From Bauldia litoralis (GTDB lineage Bacteria; Pseudomonadota; Alphaproteobacteria; Rhizobiales; Kaistiaceae), in assembly GCA_945882315.1 (NCBI GenBank), contig CAMCWB010000029.1, positions 1-45,044 on the forward strand: a stretch of DNA of 45,044 bases, given 5' to 3'. A program made the position numbers and the translations under genes. Positions within the stretch are counted from its first letter, which is position 1, and the number at the start of each line of letters is the position of its first letter. The notes under the pieces are model-generated. The model was not told the origin of the DNA. It made no database searches and saw only the letters and a list, made by a program, of their open reading frames with translations. This document shows positions 17,018 to 24,286 of the stretch, piece by piece.

Positions 17018-17641
17018 ATGCCTCGGTCGCCCAGCAGAGATACCTACGCGCCATACTTTTGGTTGTCTGGTGGCATGATTATCTGCCAAGACGATAATAA
17101 GAGGCGCTTTGCGTTCGATACTTTCGATTTTTTCTCCAAATGCACCCAGTGCATTGCTGATTACAATTTATGCTCAGCCAAAAAAATTGATGCGGAGAAA
17201 TTTAAAATCAGCGTTCGCCACTTACGAGGAGACTTCGGTGACGGTGGATGGGTTACCGCCGACAACTTGTTATTCTCGAAATGGAAAAGTGGAAGGCTGG
17301 AGCTTTCTCGCCACCTGATTTACCGAAATTCCCAAGCGCAAAAAAATTTGGAAGGCTTTTTATTGGCGTGGGCGTTTAACGGGTCTGTGTGGGCGCAAAC
17401 CTCGCCGTTTGTAGGGCGAACTGATGAAGAGTTAAGCGTGACCTTTAAAAGGGTAAAGGAGAGAAATTTCCTTCAACGAACTTTCGGCATTGAACCCAAG
17501 ATTTTTGACACAATCAGTTTTTTGCAATCAGACATAGTCGAGATAAATGGCAACGAAACCCATTTCAATATTATTTTTGCGACGAACAAAGTGCTTACGT
17601 GTCGTGACAAGGGGCTGTGGTACTTAAAGGAGGTGGAATGA
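17018..17641 (+). CDS. Unknown protein
   Basis: From the ATG at 17018 it is a 207-residue soluble protein with CTQCIADYNLC near the N-terminus, possibly metal-binding, and no recognised domain. A TTG at 17003 would add five residues; neither start has a clear ribosome binding site. Its TGA overlaps the ATG of a 48-codon frame that has a strong Shine-Dalgarno sequence. Codon use and composition match the rest of the island. Confidence 0.55.
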   Translation: MPRSPSRDTYAPYFWLSGGMIICQDDNKRRFAFDTFDFFSKCTQCIADYNLCSAKKIDAEKFKISVRHLRGDFGDGGWVTADNLLFSKWKSGRLELSRHLIYRNSQAQKNLEGFLLAWAFNGSVWAQTSPFVGRTDEELSVTFKRVKERNFLQRTFGIEPKIFDTISFLQSDIVEINGNETHFNIIFATNKVLTCRDKGLWYLKEVE

Positions 17642-17784
17642 GGTGGTTGCTGAGACGTTTGCTTAATGTGTGTCAAATGCTGGGAACAGGCTTAGGGCTG
17701 GAGGCTCAATCGGACAGCTGGGATTGCTGGGGGTCTGCCGCCGACTTGGCGGCTGCATTGGACAGCGTCGCCCCTCGCATTTGA
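17638..17784 (+). CDS. Small unknown protein (48 residues), translationally coupled
   Basis: The ATG overlaps the previous stop (ATGA) and is preceded by AAAGGAGGTGG, one of the best ribosome binding sites in the window. The product begins MRWLLRRLLNVCQMLG, an amphipathic basic helix, and then turns polar with Trp and Cys residues (SWDCWGSAADL). No family is recognised. Coupling plus the strong site argue that it is real despite its length. Confidence 0.5.
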   Translation: MRWLLRRLLNVCQMLGTGLGLEAQSDSWDCWGSAADLAAALDSVAPRI

Positions 17785-17933
17785 GAGCGGTACGAACGAC
17801 TATAGCGGCTCACTTGCTGAACAGACTTTAGAACGCATTCCTGCTCTACCGAATGCATATTCGTGAATGAAAATCGACAGACAACGCGAATCGTAAGGGC
17901 TGATCCCAGCCAGACTGAGAGCCGACTAGAATG

Positions 17934-17956
17934 GTGTATAAGTGTGTATAACTTTT
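17934..17956 (+). repeat. Candidate integrase arm-type site, right
   Basis: GTGTATA at 17934-17940 and GTGTATAACTTTT at 17944-17956 repeat the left-end site at 924-948 in the same orientation. The pair lies about 87 bases from the right core repeat; the left pair is about 39 bases from its core. Symmetric placement at both ends supports a role in recombination. Confidence 0.5.
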
Positions 17957-18014
17957 GTTGAGTAACCGAGAGGATGGAGCGTTTCGAGTAAGACACTGAT
18001 TATAATGATAATTT

Positions 18015-18091
18015 TGGTGACCCCGAGCGGATTCGAACCGCTGACCCTCAGATTAGGAATCTGATGCTCTATCCTGCTGAGCTACGGGACC
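18015..18091 (-). tRNA. tRNA-Arg (anticodon CCT)
   Basis: Read on the minus strand, the 77-base gene starts GGTCCCGTAGCTCAG, has a D arm, an anticodon arm TCAGA-TTCCTAA-TCTGA (anticodon CCT, reading AGG), a T arm GCGGTTCGAATCCGC and an encoded CCA. The acceptor stem pairs with G-U wobbles at positions 2 and 3, fewer of which would arise with the displaced original 3' end at 840-885. It is the integration target of the island, and its 3' end is probably island-derived. Confidence 0.95.
18043..18060. repeat. attR core inside tRNA-Arg
   Basis: An 18-bp perfect direct repeat of 868-885. It covers the 3' side of the anticodon arm and variable region of the tRNA gene, a usual crossover place for tyrosine integrases that use tRNA genes. 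The tRNA stays whole because the island carried a matching 3' end. Confidence 0.85.
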
Positions 18092-18270
18092 CCGGCGATC
18101 CGTCTATCACGGAAAATGCAGGATTTGCACCCCTCGGCGGCGGGGTGCGGCTGTTGTAGCCCCGCAACATGCGGCCGGAAAATTTTGCCGGCTTAGGTGA
18201 AGCGGCTTCGGAACTCCGCTGCTTGTGAGATAATCCGCTCTGCTGACGAGGGTGGCCGAGAGGGGCGGGG

Positions 18271-18908
18271 ATGCAAGATCGCAGTTGGTACCGGGGGCGC
18301 GTGGCGCATCTCCTGGCGGTGGTGGCCATCGCCTGGCTCGCCCTCATCGTTCCCTTATCGTTCCCAACCCGGTCGACCGGGATGACGCGGCCGAGGCGGC
18401 GGCGACCAGTCGCGGCCATGTCTACCTGATCCGCGGGATCGGGAATGTCTTCTCGCTGGGCATGGATGCGCTCGGCGCGAAGCTGAAGGCGAAGGGTGTG
18501 CGCGAGAGCGTCACCAACCATCTCTCCTGGTCGAGCCTCTCGAACCAGGTGATCGCCGCCTACAAGAAAGACAAGAAGACCGGCCCGATCATCATCGTCG
18601 GGCACTCGCTCGGCGGCAATGCCGCGCTGCTGATGGCGAACAAGCTCGGCAGGGCCGGCGTGCCGGTGAGGCTCCTCGTCATCTTCGACGCCACCGACGC
18701 GACGCCGGTTTCCGCCAATGTCGCCGAGGCGATCAACTATTACTATCCGGGCGGGCGTGGGGATGTGCTGAAGCCCGGGCCGGGCTTCAAGGGCAAGATC
18801 CGCAATGACGACCTCAAGGATCTGCCGACGCTGAAGCACATGAATGTCGACGAGTCGGCGACGCTGCATAAGCGGGTGGTCAGCAAGGTGATGGGCATTC
18901 TCGGCTGA
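18271..18908 (+). pseudogene. Alpha/beta-hydrolase (lipase-like) gene, frameshifted by an 11-bp duplication
   Basis: The ATG at 18271 (after AGGGGCGGGG) opens a membrane anchor or signal segment (VAHLLAVVAIAWLALIVP). The rest of the protein lies in another frame: NPVDRDDAAEA, HVYLIRGIGNVFSLGMDAL, and the nucleophile elbow GHSLGG of serine hydrolases. The two frames meet at an imperfect tandem duplication, atcgttccctt (18346-18356) and atcgttcccaa (18357-18367). Removing 11 bases restores one frame reading ALIVPNPVDRD. As it stands, the conserved part lacks its own convincing start. It is the first chromosomal gene after the island and probably encodes an envelope-associated esterase-like protein. 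Confidence 0.75.
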
Positions 18909-18937
18909 CAGAGGCGGCCGCGGCGATCTGCAGCAAT

Positions 18938-19032
18938 GGCAGGAAAAGTGGGAACCGGTTTTCCGTTCGGCATTGCGCCAATTCAAGGAATCTAGAGCGT
19001 GATCCGGTTCAATCGAAACGGATCATGCTTTA
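18938..19032. repeat. Rhizobial-type palindromic intergenic mosaic repeat
   Basis: The stretch has two palindromic modules: one around GGAAAAGTGGGAACCGGTTTTCC-like arms near 18941-18963, and one with arms AGCGTGATCCG (18996-19006) and CGGATCATGCT (19019-19029). Very similar intergenic repeats (RIME-like) are widespread in Hyphomicrobiales genomes. This supports the taxonomic placement. Naming it as RIME is from memory. Confidence 0.65.
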
Positions 19033-19072
19033 GCCTGTCGGCCTTGGTCTTTACCTGGGCAGGAGATGAGGA

Positions 19073-19888
19073 TTGCGCGGTCTGATGCGGCTGATGCTGG
19101 GCGCGCTGCTGGCTTGGTCGGCGTACTGGCCGGCCGAGGCGCAGGCACCGGCAACGCCGCAGCCGGTGGCATCCGAAACGGCCTGCAGCGCGGCCGGCGC
19201 CGAACAGCGGGTGCTGTCCGGGATCGTCGACGGCGGCACGCTGCGGCTCGAGGGCGGCGACCTGATCCTGCTTGCCGGGATCGATGTGCCGCGTGGCCTT
19301 GCCGGCGAAGGCAAGGGTGCCGCCGGGGCGGCGGTCGCCTTCCTCGAAGATTTGACGAGGGGCGCGACGTCCCTTCAGATCGTCGCCGCAGGGCGCGACC
19401 GCTATGGCAGGCTCCTGGCGCAGGTCTTCGATGTGGATGGCCGCCTGTTGCAGGCAGAGATGGTCGCCGCGGGCCTGGCGCGGGTCCGGCCCTATCCCCA
19501 CGGCGTGCCCTGCGTGGCGCAACTCTTGGAACTCGAAAGGGAGGCGCGCCGGGCTGGAAAAGGGCTGTGGCGCACGGAATTTGCGGTCATCTCCGCCAAT
19601 GATCCTTCGCTTATCGGCCGAAAAGGCCTATATGTGATCGTCGAGGGTTTCGTTCTTTCGGTCGGCCAAGGGAATCACGTGGATTTCCTGAATTTCGGGC
19701 GTTTCTGGCAGCGTGACTTCACCGTTCTGGTGGGGGCGCCCATTGCGACCCGATTTGCCGAAACCGGTCTGGACACGGCTGCCTTGGCCGAAAGGCGCGT
19801 CCGTGTCCGCGGAGTGATCGAGGAAAGCGGCGGCCCGGCGATACGGTTGAACGATTTCCGCGAGCTCGAAATACTGGACGATGACTGA
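19073..19888 (+). CDS. Thermonuclease-family (SNase) exported protein
   Basis: A 271-residue protein with a signal peptide (LMLGALLAWSAYWPAEAQA) and a staphylococcal-nuclease-like domain: IVDGGTLRL, LLAGIDVP and RDRYGRLLAQVF, with AGKGLW near residue 162. The usual acidic residue after GIDxP (E or Q in nucleases) is Arg here, so catalysis may differ or be absent. The start is a TTG at 19073 behind GGCAGGAG; an in-frame ATG at 19085 is the alternative. The C-terminal 95 residues form an extra unknown part with GFVLSVGQGNHVDFLNFG, a pattern common in alphaproteobacterial relatives. It overlaps the next gene by eight bases. Confidence 0.8.
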   Translation: MRGLMRLMLGALLAWSAYWPAEAQAPATPQPVASETACSAAGAEQRVLSGIVDGGTLRLEGGDLILLAGIDVPRGLAGEGKGAAGAAVAFLEDLTRGATSLQIVAAGRDRYGRLLAQVFDVDGRLLQAEMVAAGLARVRPYPHGVPCVAQLLELEREARRAGKGLWRTEFAVISANDPSLIGRKGLYVIVEGFVLSVGQGNHVDFLNFGRFWQRDFTVLVGAPIATRFAETGLDTAALAERRVRVRGVIEESGGPAIRLNDFRELEILDDD

Positions 19889-21371
19889 AGCGGGATTCTT
19901 GGAGAGCGAAAGCGTAGTGCGCAAGAAATGCCGGTCCCTTGGCCGGAGCGCCGCGGTGCTGGCGCTGCTCGGCCTGCTTCTCTCCGGCTGCTCGACGCTG
20001 ATGACGGCCGGCGAGGATACCGGGACGCTGGTGTCGCGCTCCGATCCGGTCGACGACCGCTTCGGCGCCGACGAGCATCCGCGCATCATTGCCGCCTATG
20101 GCGGCGTCTATCACGACGCCAAGCTCGAGCAGACGCTGGCGCGCGTCGTCGGCCGCGTCGTTGCCGCCTCCGACAAGCCCAACCAGTCCTACCGGATCAC
20201 CATTCTCAATTCGCCGGCGGTCAACGCCTTCGCGCTTCCCGGCGGCTATCTCTATGTGACGCGCGGTCTGCTGGCGCTCGCCAACGATTCCTCGGAAGTC
20301 GCCGCCGTGCTCGCCCATGAGATGGCGCATGTCACGGCCGACCACGCCATCGCGCGGCAGAACAAGGCGCGGACGGCGGTCATCGTCAGCCGGGTCGTCA
20401 CCGACGTCCTCGACGACGACGATGCCGGACAACTGGCGCTTGCCTCCAGCCAGCGGTCGCTGGCGAGCTTCTCGCGCCAGCAGGAACTCGAAGCCGATGC
20501 GATCGGCGTGAAGACGATCGGCCGGGCCGGCTACGATCCCTTCGCCGCCTCGCGCTTCCTGACGGCGATGGGCCGCTTCGGCAGCTACAAATCGGCCTCG
20601 GGTGGCACCGACAAGCGGCCGGATTTCCTCGCCTCGCATCCGACGACGCCGGACCGGATCGATTTTTCGGTGCGGGCGGCGCGCCAGTTCGGTTCGCCGG
20701 GCGTCGGCGAAGTCGACCGCGACCGCTATCTCGAGGGCGTTGACGGCATGGTCTTCGGCGACGATCCCTCGCAGGGTTTCGTCCGCGAGCGTACCTTCGT
20801 GAATCCGACGCTCGGCGTCGGCTTCACGGTCCCCGACGGCTTCGTCATCGACAACGCCAGCGATGCGGTGCTCGCCACCGGCGCCGACGGTACGGCGCTG
20901 CGCTTCGATGCGGTGGCGCTGCCGGTCGGAGCCGATCTCGGCGCCTATCTCGGCTCCGGCTGGGTGAACGGCTTCGTCCAGGGCAGCGTCCAGCGCTTCA
21001 CGGTCAACGGACTGCCGGCCGCCTCCGCCTCCGCCAACGCCAAGGGCTGGGCCTTCCGGATCGCCGTCGTCCAGTCGGGCACCGGGGCGACCTATCGCTT
21101 CATCTTCGCCAATGAGGTCGATTCGGCACAGTTCGCCCAAGCCGCGGTGGAAACCGTGATGAGCTTCCGCAAGCTCGATCCGGCGGAGGCGGCGAAGCTC
21201 TCCTCGCTGCGGGTCAAGCTGGTCGGCGTCAAGGCCGACGACACGGCCCAGAGCGTTGCCCGCCGCATGCGTGGCGTCGACCGGCCGCTGGAGCTTTTCC
21301 TGGCGCTGAACGACATCAAGCCCGGCGAAGCGCTGACGCCGGGCATGAAGGTCAAGATCGTTTCCGATTGA
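19881..21371 (+). CDS. M48-family metalloprotease lipoprotein
   Basis: A 496-residue protein with lipobox LLSGC near residue 37, so it is probably anchored to a membrane on the periplasmic side. Zinc site HEMAH (in VLAHEMAHVTADHAI) and the third ligand in QELEADAIG define an M48/BepA-like peptidase, which degrades or assists folding of outer membrane proteins. A C-terminal region (VKADDTAQSVARRM, then TPGMKVKIV) looks like a LysM-type cell-wall module. The ATG at 19881 overlaps the preceding stop; a GTG at 19917 would give a more usual signal length. Confidence 0.88.
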   Translation: MTEAGFLESESVVRKKCRSLGRSAAVLALLGLLLSGCSTLMTAGEDTGTLVSRSDPVDDRFGADEHPRIIAAYGGVYHDAKLEQTLARVVGRVVAASDKPNQSYRITILNSPAVNAFALPGGYLYVTRGLLALANDSSEVAAVLAHEMAHVTADHAIARQNKARTAVIVSRVVTDVLDDDDAGQLALASSQRSLASFSRQQELEADAIGVKTIGRAGYDPFAASRFLTAMGRFGSYKSASGGTDKRPDFLASHPTTPDRIDFSVRAARQFGSPGVGEVDRDRYLEGVDGMVFGDDPSQGFVRERTFVNPTLGVGFTVPDGFVIDNASDAVLATGADGTALRFDAVALPVGADLGAYLGSGWVNGFVQGSVQRFTVNGLPAASASANAKGWAFRIAVVQSGTGATYRFIFANEVDSAQFAQAAVETVMSFRKLDPAEAAKLSSLRVKLVGVKADDTAQSVARRMRGVDRPLELFLALNDIKPGEALTPGMKVKIVSD

Positions 21372-21419
21372 TGCCGGGCGGCGAGGCGGGGCCTCGCCGA
21401 TCCAAGTGCGACGGCGCCG

Positions 21420-22283
21420 TCAGACGAAGGCGCCGGTGTCGCCATTCTCGCGCAGCAGCGCGGCGCGGAGTTTCTCGAGGGCTCGGTTCTCGATCTGGCG
21501 GACGCGCTCCTTGGAGATGCCGAGGCTTTCGCCAAGCGATTCCAGCGTCGCCCCGTCTTCCTGCAGCCGACGCTCCTTGACGATCATCAGCTCGCGCTCG
21601 TTCAGCACCTTCAGCGCCGATCGGAGCCAGCTCAGGCGGCGTTCGGTGTCGATGGCATTGCCGACGATCTCGTCGGGGAGCGGCACCTTGTCGACCAGGA
21701 AGTCCTGACGGTCGGCCGAACCTTCGTCCTCGCGCACCGGCGCGTTGAGCGAGGTGTCGGGGCCGGAGAGGCGGGCGTCCATGATCTCGACGTCGGAGGC
21801 GGACACGCCGATCGCCTTGGCGATTTCGGCATGGATCACCGGCCGCGGCCGCTGGTCGGTCGTCTGGGCGAGGCGGGCGCGGAGACGCCGGAGGTTAAAG
21901 AACAACGCCTTCTGCGACGACGAGGTGCCGCCGCGCACGATCGACCAGTTGCGCAGGATGTAATCCTGGATCGAGGCGCGGATCCACCATGTCGCATAGG
22001 TCGAGAAACGGACCTCGCGCTCCGGCTCGAAACGCGCCGCGGCTTCCAGGAGACCGACATGGCCTTCCTGGATCATGTCGCTCATCGGCAGGCCGAAATT
22101 GCGGAAGCGCGCCGCGACCGCGATGACGAGGCGCATATGGGACGCGGTCAGGCGATGCAGTGCCGCCTGATCCTTGCCGTCTCGCCAACGGACCGCGAGG
22201 TCGTGCTCTTCCTCACGTTCGAGATACGGAGCCTGCATCGCGGCCCGCACAAATTCGCGTCTAGAACTGCCTGCCTGGGGCAT
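21420..22283 (-). CDS. rpoH: RNA polymerase sigma-32 family factor
   Basis: A 287-residue sigma-70 family protein of the heat-shock (RpoH) group. Region 2 shows MRLVIAVAARFRNFGLPMSDMIQEGHVGLL and FSTYATWWIRASIQDYILRNWS, region 4 shows LNERELMIVKERRL and LGISKERVRQIENRALEKLR. The QKALFFNLRRLR stretch is the RpoH box typical of sigma-32. The ATG at 22283, after GAGGGAAAGAG, fits the family; the frame is open to 22415 but that extension is unlike the family. Hyphomicrobiales often have two rpoH genes and I cannot tell which this is. Confidence 0.88.
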   Translation of the reverse strand: MPQAGSSRREFVRAAMQAPYLEREEEHDLAVRWRDGKDQAALHRLTASHMRLVIAVAARFRNFGLPMSDMIQEGHVGLLEAAARFEPEREVRFSTYATWWIRASIQDYILRNWSIVRGGTSSSQKALFFNLRRLRARLAQTTDQRPRPVIHAEIAKAIGVSASDVEIMDARLSGPDTSLNAPVREDEGSADRQDFLVDKVPLPDEIVGNAIDTERRLSWLRSALKVLNERELMIVKERRLQEDGATLESLGESLGISKERVRQIENRALEKLRAALLRENGDTGAFV

Positions 22284-22413
22284 CGCTCTTTCCCTCGATA
22301 TCGCCGCTCGAATGAGTCGTTCGAGCGTAGACCCGGCCGGGAGGGTCGGGACACACAATGCCGTGAAAAGGAGCGTGATCGGTCCGATCGCCCCCCGGCA
22401 TGCGTGACTCAAC

Positions 22414-22443
22414 AAAAAGCCGCGGCGGAGGTTCCGCCACGGC
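22414..22443 (-). terminator. Rho-independent terminator after carD
   Basis: On the minus strand an 11-bp stem (GCCGTGGCGGA with TCCGCCGCGGC, one G-U pair), a 3-base loop and TTTTTG follow. It lies 35 bases after the carD stop and before rpoH, so rpoH has its own promoter. Confidence 0.85.
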
Positions 22444-22478
22444 CTGAAATTTTAGCGAAGACCGGCTTAAAGCGCGGC

Positions 22479-23045
22479 TTAGGCGGCCTCTTCGGCCGGC
22501 GCGGCCTCCGGGCCCTTGACGCCGCGGCGCGGGCTCTTGGCGAGGTTCTGTTCGATCTGGCGGACCGCTTCGGTCTCGGAGATCTTGTTCACCGAGGCGA
22601 TCTCGCGCGACATGCGGTCGAGGGCGGCCTCATAGAGCTGGCGCTCGCTGTAGGACTGCTCCGGCTGGTTTTCCGAGCGGAAAAGGTCGCGGACGACCTC
22701 GGCGATCGAGATCAGGTCGCCGGAATTGATCTTGGCCTCGTATTCCTGCGCCCGCCGGCTCCACATCGTCCGCTTGATGCGGGCGCGGCCACGGACGGTT
22801 TCCAGGGCGCGCTTGACGGTCGGCGCGTCGGCGAGCTTGCGCATGCCGACCGAGGTCGCCTTCATGACCGGGACGCGAAGGGTCATCTTGTCCTTGATGA
22901 AGCTCACGACGAAGAGATCGAGCTTGTGGCCGGCCACTTCCTGCGTATCGAGGCCCATGATCTTGCCGACGCCATGCGCCGGATAGACGATGAATTCACC
23001 AGTCTTGAAGGGAGCCTTGAGAATCGTCTTCTTGGTCGTGGGCAT
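22479..23045 (-). CDS. carD: CarD-family transcriptional regulator
   Basis: A 188-residue protein with an N-terminal CarD/TRCF RNA-polymerase-interacting domain: FKTGEFIVYPAHGVGKI, then LDLFVVSF and LRVPV. A helical C-terminal domain follows, with WSRRAQEYEAKINSGDLISIAEVVRDLF, which contacts promoter DNA. CarD stabilises open complexes and tunes rRNA and growth gene transcription. A 38-residue Ala/Pro/Glu-rich tail is dispensable-looking. It has a long 5' leader of about 270 bases to the predicted promoter and its own terminator. Family assignment is firm. Confidence 0.93.
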   Translation of the reverse strand: MPTTKKTILKAPFKTGEFIVYPAHGVGKIMGLDTQEVAGHKLDLFVVSFIKDKMTLRVPVMKATSVGMRKLADAPTVKRALETVRGRARIKRTMWSRRAQEYEAKINSGDLISIAEVVRDLFRSENQPEQSYSERQLYEAALDRMSREIASVNKISETEAVRQIEQNLAKSPRRGVKGPEAAPAEEAA

Positions 23046-23448
23046 ACGAATTTCAACTCCATCTGGCCCGGTTCGGCGAGGGCCGAGTCCCGGTCATCGG
23101 CGGCGGGTCGCCGTCGGTCTACTCTGTGGCGTCGAAGCAGCTTCGGGAGGCATCGCGAGCCTGCCGTGAAATCCGGGGCGCAGTCGCTGTCTATGCTTCA
23201 CCCAATCGGCGGTTCTGTTGTCCAAGCGGTCAAATTTTGCCGTTGAACTCAGGGCGCACAAAATGGACTACGCGCGTGCGAAGCGAGGCGGTGTTTCTGT
23301 TCCGACAACTCGCCTAATATAACACAAAATCGGGAAATTTCAATGATTTACCGTGGCAACGGTAAACAGTTACAAATATGTCGCGATCGCTAGAATTTGT
23401 GCGGCGCAGCAATACTTGCCAAGCTATTGTCCGACTTGAGTATACCGC
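23046..23448 (-). promoter_or_regulatory. Promoter and long leader of carD
   Basis: On the minus strand TTGAAA (23338-23343) and TATATT (23316-23321) are separated by 16 bases, a good vegetative-type promoter for carD about 270 bases upstream of its ATG. The leader contains no coding frame with a ribosome binding site. AT-rich DNA at 23300-23360 contrasts with the GC-rich flanks. Nothing else is recognised in this 403-base gap. Confidence 0.5.
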
Positions 23449-23787
23449 TCAGTCGCCTTCGCCCGGCTCCGGCGAGAAGAACTTCTCGAACTTGTCCGGC
23501 AGGCCCTCAAATTCCTTGGCATCCCCCGGCGGGTCGCGCTTGATGGTGATGTTGGGCCATTTGGACGCGTATTCGGCGTTGACCTTCAGCCATTTCTCAA
23601 GGCCCGGCTCGGTGTCCGGGCGGATCGCGTCGACCGGACATTCCGGCTCGCAGACGCCGCAATCGATGCACTCGTCGGGGTGAATGACGAGCATGTTGTC
23701 GCCTTCATAGAAGCAGTCCACCGGGCAGACCTCGATGCAATCCATGAATTTGCAACGGATGCAATTTTCGTTGACGACATAGGTCAC
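23449..23787 (-). CDS. fdxA: 7Fe ferredoxin FdxA
   Basis: A 112-residue ferredoxin with the [3Fe-4S][4Fe-4S] pattern: [20 protein letters not shown] and [18 protein letters not shown], followed by the C-terminal helix typical of FdxA ([16 protein letters not shown]). The start is a GTG at 23787 (VTYVVNEN), preceded by AGGGGC; the open frame continues upstream to 24021 but that sequence does not resemble the family. Soluble electron carrier. It belongs to the conserved helicase - S4 - fdxA - carD order of Hyphomicrobiales. Confidence 0.93.
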   Translation of the reverse strand: MTYVVNENCIRCKFMDCIEVCPVDCFYEGDNMLVIHPDECIDCGVCEPECPVDAIRPDTEPGLEKWLKVNAEYASKWPNITIKRDPPGDAKEFEGLPDKFEKFFSPEPGEGD

Positions 23788-23980
23788 TGGGACAGCCCCT
23801 GAATTCGACTCTTCTTCGACCGCGGCCGGATATCCGCGATGCGGCGCCCGTTGCCTAACCGTTTTGCAGAATCTGCGCAAGAATTCCCATGCCATGAAAT
23901 GCCGGGCAGTAGATTCGTCGTGCGGCCGCAGCACCGGCGAGAGAAATCCCTCCCAAACACCACCTGGAGTATAGGCCTCT

Positions 23981-24277
23981 CTATTCGCCTGATTCCGGTT
24001 GCGGGGAGGCGAGCTTCGCAAGATCCTCGTAAAGCAGGCGCGCTTCGGGTGCGCCGCCGCGTCGCTCGGCGAGGGCGGCGATCCTGACGACGCGGACGGC
24101 GTTGCCGACGACGATAGTCAGGACGTCGCCGGCAGCGACCAGTGTGGCCGCATTGTTGATCTTGCGGCGGTTAATGCGGACATGGCCGGAAGCGGCCAGC
24201 TTCTGCGCCAGCGTTCGCGATCGGGCAAAACGGGCGAACCACAGCCATTTGTCGATGCGCTGTCGTTCGCCGGCCAC
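23981..24277 (-). CDS. S4-domain RNA-binding protein (HslR-like)
   Basis: A 98-residue protein with an S4 fold: [32 protein letters not shown] and [16 protein letters not shown]. Relatives such as Hsp15 bind stalled ribosomal or other RNA. The ATG lies 9 bases after the helicase stop, so both are translated from one mRNA. Specific role not known. Confidence 0.88.
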   Translation of the reverse strand: MAGERQRIDKWLWFARFARSRTLAQKLAASGHVRINRRKINNAATLVAAGDVLTIVVGNAVRVVRIAALAERRGGAPEARLLYEDLAKLASPQPESGE

Positions 24278-24286
24278 AGGGCAGGC

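Larger units (their letters stand above)
868..18060. mobile_element. Integrated genomic island at tRNA-Arg(CCT), about 17.2 kb
   Basis: An 18-bp perfect direct repeat (gaccctcagattaggaat) lies at 868-885 and 18043-18060. The right copy is inside an intact tRNA-Arg gene; the left copy is joined to a displaced tRNA 3' end at 840-885. A serine recombinase and a tyrosine integrase sit just inside the left junction, in the usual place for the integration module. Base composition is visibly lower in G+C than in the chromosomal genes after 18.1 kb. No conjugation apparatus is visible, so it looks like an integrative or mobilisable island. Whether it can still excise is not known. Confidence 0.85.

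Noticed and set aside
18120-18150. Hairpin GCACCCC / GGGGTGC after the tRNA gene region as a terminator
   Set aside because: No T-run on either strand, and it lies upstream of the tRNA start; left unassigned.
19719-21140. 473-codon minus-strand frame opposite the M48 protease
   Set aside because: Antisense frame in GC-rich DNA; its composition (Gly/Arg/Asp) is the complement of the real gene and shows no motifs.
21831-23246. 471-codon plus-strand frame across rpoH and carD
   Set aside because: Antisense of two certain genes; no domain or ribosome binding site.
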